NCBI RefSeq assembly: GCF_041296385.1
Contig: NW_027183770.1
Location: forward strand, 1 to 64,000
From: Aphelocoma coerulescens
Taxonomy: Eukaryota > Chordata > Aves > Passeriformes > Corvidae
Length of the DNA stretch: 64,000 bases
Direction of reading: 5' to 3'
The notes under the pieces were generated by a model. The model worked only from the letters and a program-made list of their open reading frames with translations, did not search any database and had not been told where the DNA came from. Of the stretch, positions 63,867 to 64,000 are shown one piece after another. The translations under genes and the position numbers were made by a program. Every line of letters begins with the position of its first letter. Position 1 is the stretch's first letter.

Positions 63867-64000
63867 CTATGGAACCTGGTGGAACCGAGGGGCCACAGTG
63901 ACACTGTGGGGCCTTTTGGAAGCAACAGGACCCTGGTGGGAAGCCACGGGATGATTAATCCTGCACGAACCTGCTCCAGGTGGGCTCCTCTCTCCCGGCT

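Larger units (their letters stand above)
57556..64000 (+). repeat. Head-to-tail array of a 2118-bp unit, three copies, running off the window
   Basis: Copies start at about 57556, 59674 and 61792. Positions map between copies with a constant 2118-bp shift and only a handful of base changes. The third copy has two extra 75-bp internal units and is cut by the window end. Each unit has an AATAAA (57638, 59756, 61874), a stretch of several hundred bases with moderate frames, and the 75-bp repeat block. No known gene family is recognised in it. Confidence 0.95.

Noticed and set aside
57556..64000. CRISPR array or bacterial repeat locus
   Set aside because: Units are thousands of bases long, without short direct repeats and unique spacers, in a vertebrate context.

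Overview
The window looks like avian nuclear DNA, most likely from a songbird (Passeriformes). The evidence is spliced genes with GT-AG introns, expanded PIM-1-like and PAK-like kinases of the kind known from passerines, CR1 LINE pieces, an OR14-type olfactory receptor, MHC class II beta remnants, and endogenous retroviruses set among many GC-rich minisatellites. No bacterial genes, CRISPR arrays or tRNA/rRNA genes were seen.

Layout. (1) About 113-6415 and 24190-39215 are two copies, A and B, of one segment. Each carries on the minus strand a last-exons remnant of an MHC class II beta gene followed by a PIM-1-like kinase gene. Copy B has a complete five-exon PIM gene (37088-34588). Copy A has exons 1-4 but has lost the terminal exon in a deletion of about 1.35 kb. 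Copy B is split by a 6975-bp provirus (25370-32344), while copy A keeps the empty integration site. (2) 6320-9180 holds an ACTGGGA-type minisatellite beside the MHC remnant, then gene-poor DNA and an (AAGAG)n tract. (3) 9181-18186 holds a complete 12-exon PAK-like kinase gene on the plus strand (coding 11294-17977, 422 residues). A second copy of its 5' part (18187-21005) follows directly and stops inside intron 1. (4) 21010-24190 is AT-rich sequence and LTR-like sequence.

(5) The provirus is a minus-strand, betaretrovirus-like ERV. It has identical 468-bp LTRs, a 6-bp target duplication, a lysine-tRNA-type primer site, an intact gag, an intact fused pro-pol reached by a canonical GGGAAAC frameshift site, and no env. 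(6) 39215-49870 contains LTR-like sequence, a frameshifted OR14-like receptor gene, degenerate minisatellites, and (GGGAT)n and (GGAA)n tracts. (7) 49875-51000 is an inverted, decayed piece of the PIM 3' region. (8) 52313-52855 is an array of about 27 TGATGTCA-containing units. (9) 52860-56300 is a decayed gammaretrovirus-like ERV on the minus strand. (10) 57556 to the window end is a head-to-tail array of a 2118-bp unit with an internal 75-bp repeat.

The region reads as a fast-evolving duplication hotspot rather than a working operon-like set. Two kinase genes appear intact (PIM copy B and the PAK-like gene) and the provirus is structurally intact. The other gene-like pieces are truncated or frameshifted. 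Exon models come from splice signals and family knowledge read by eye, without alignment software.
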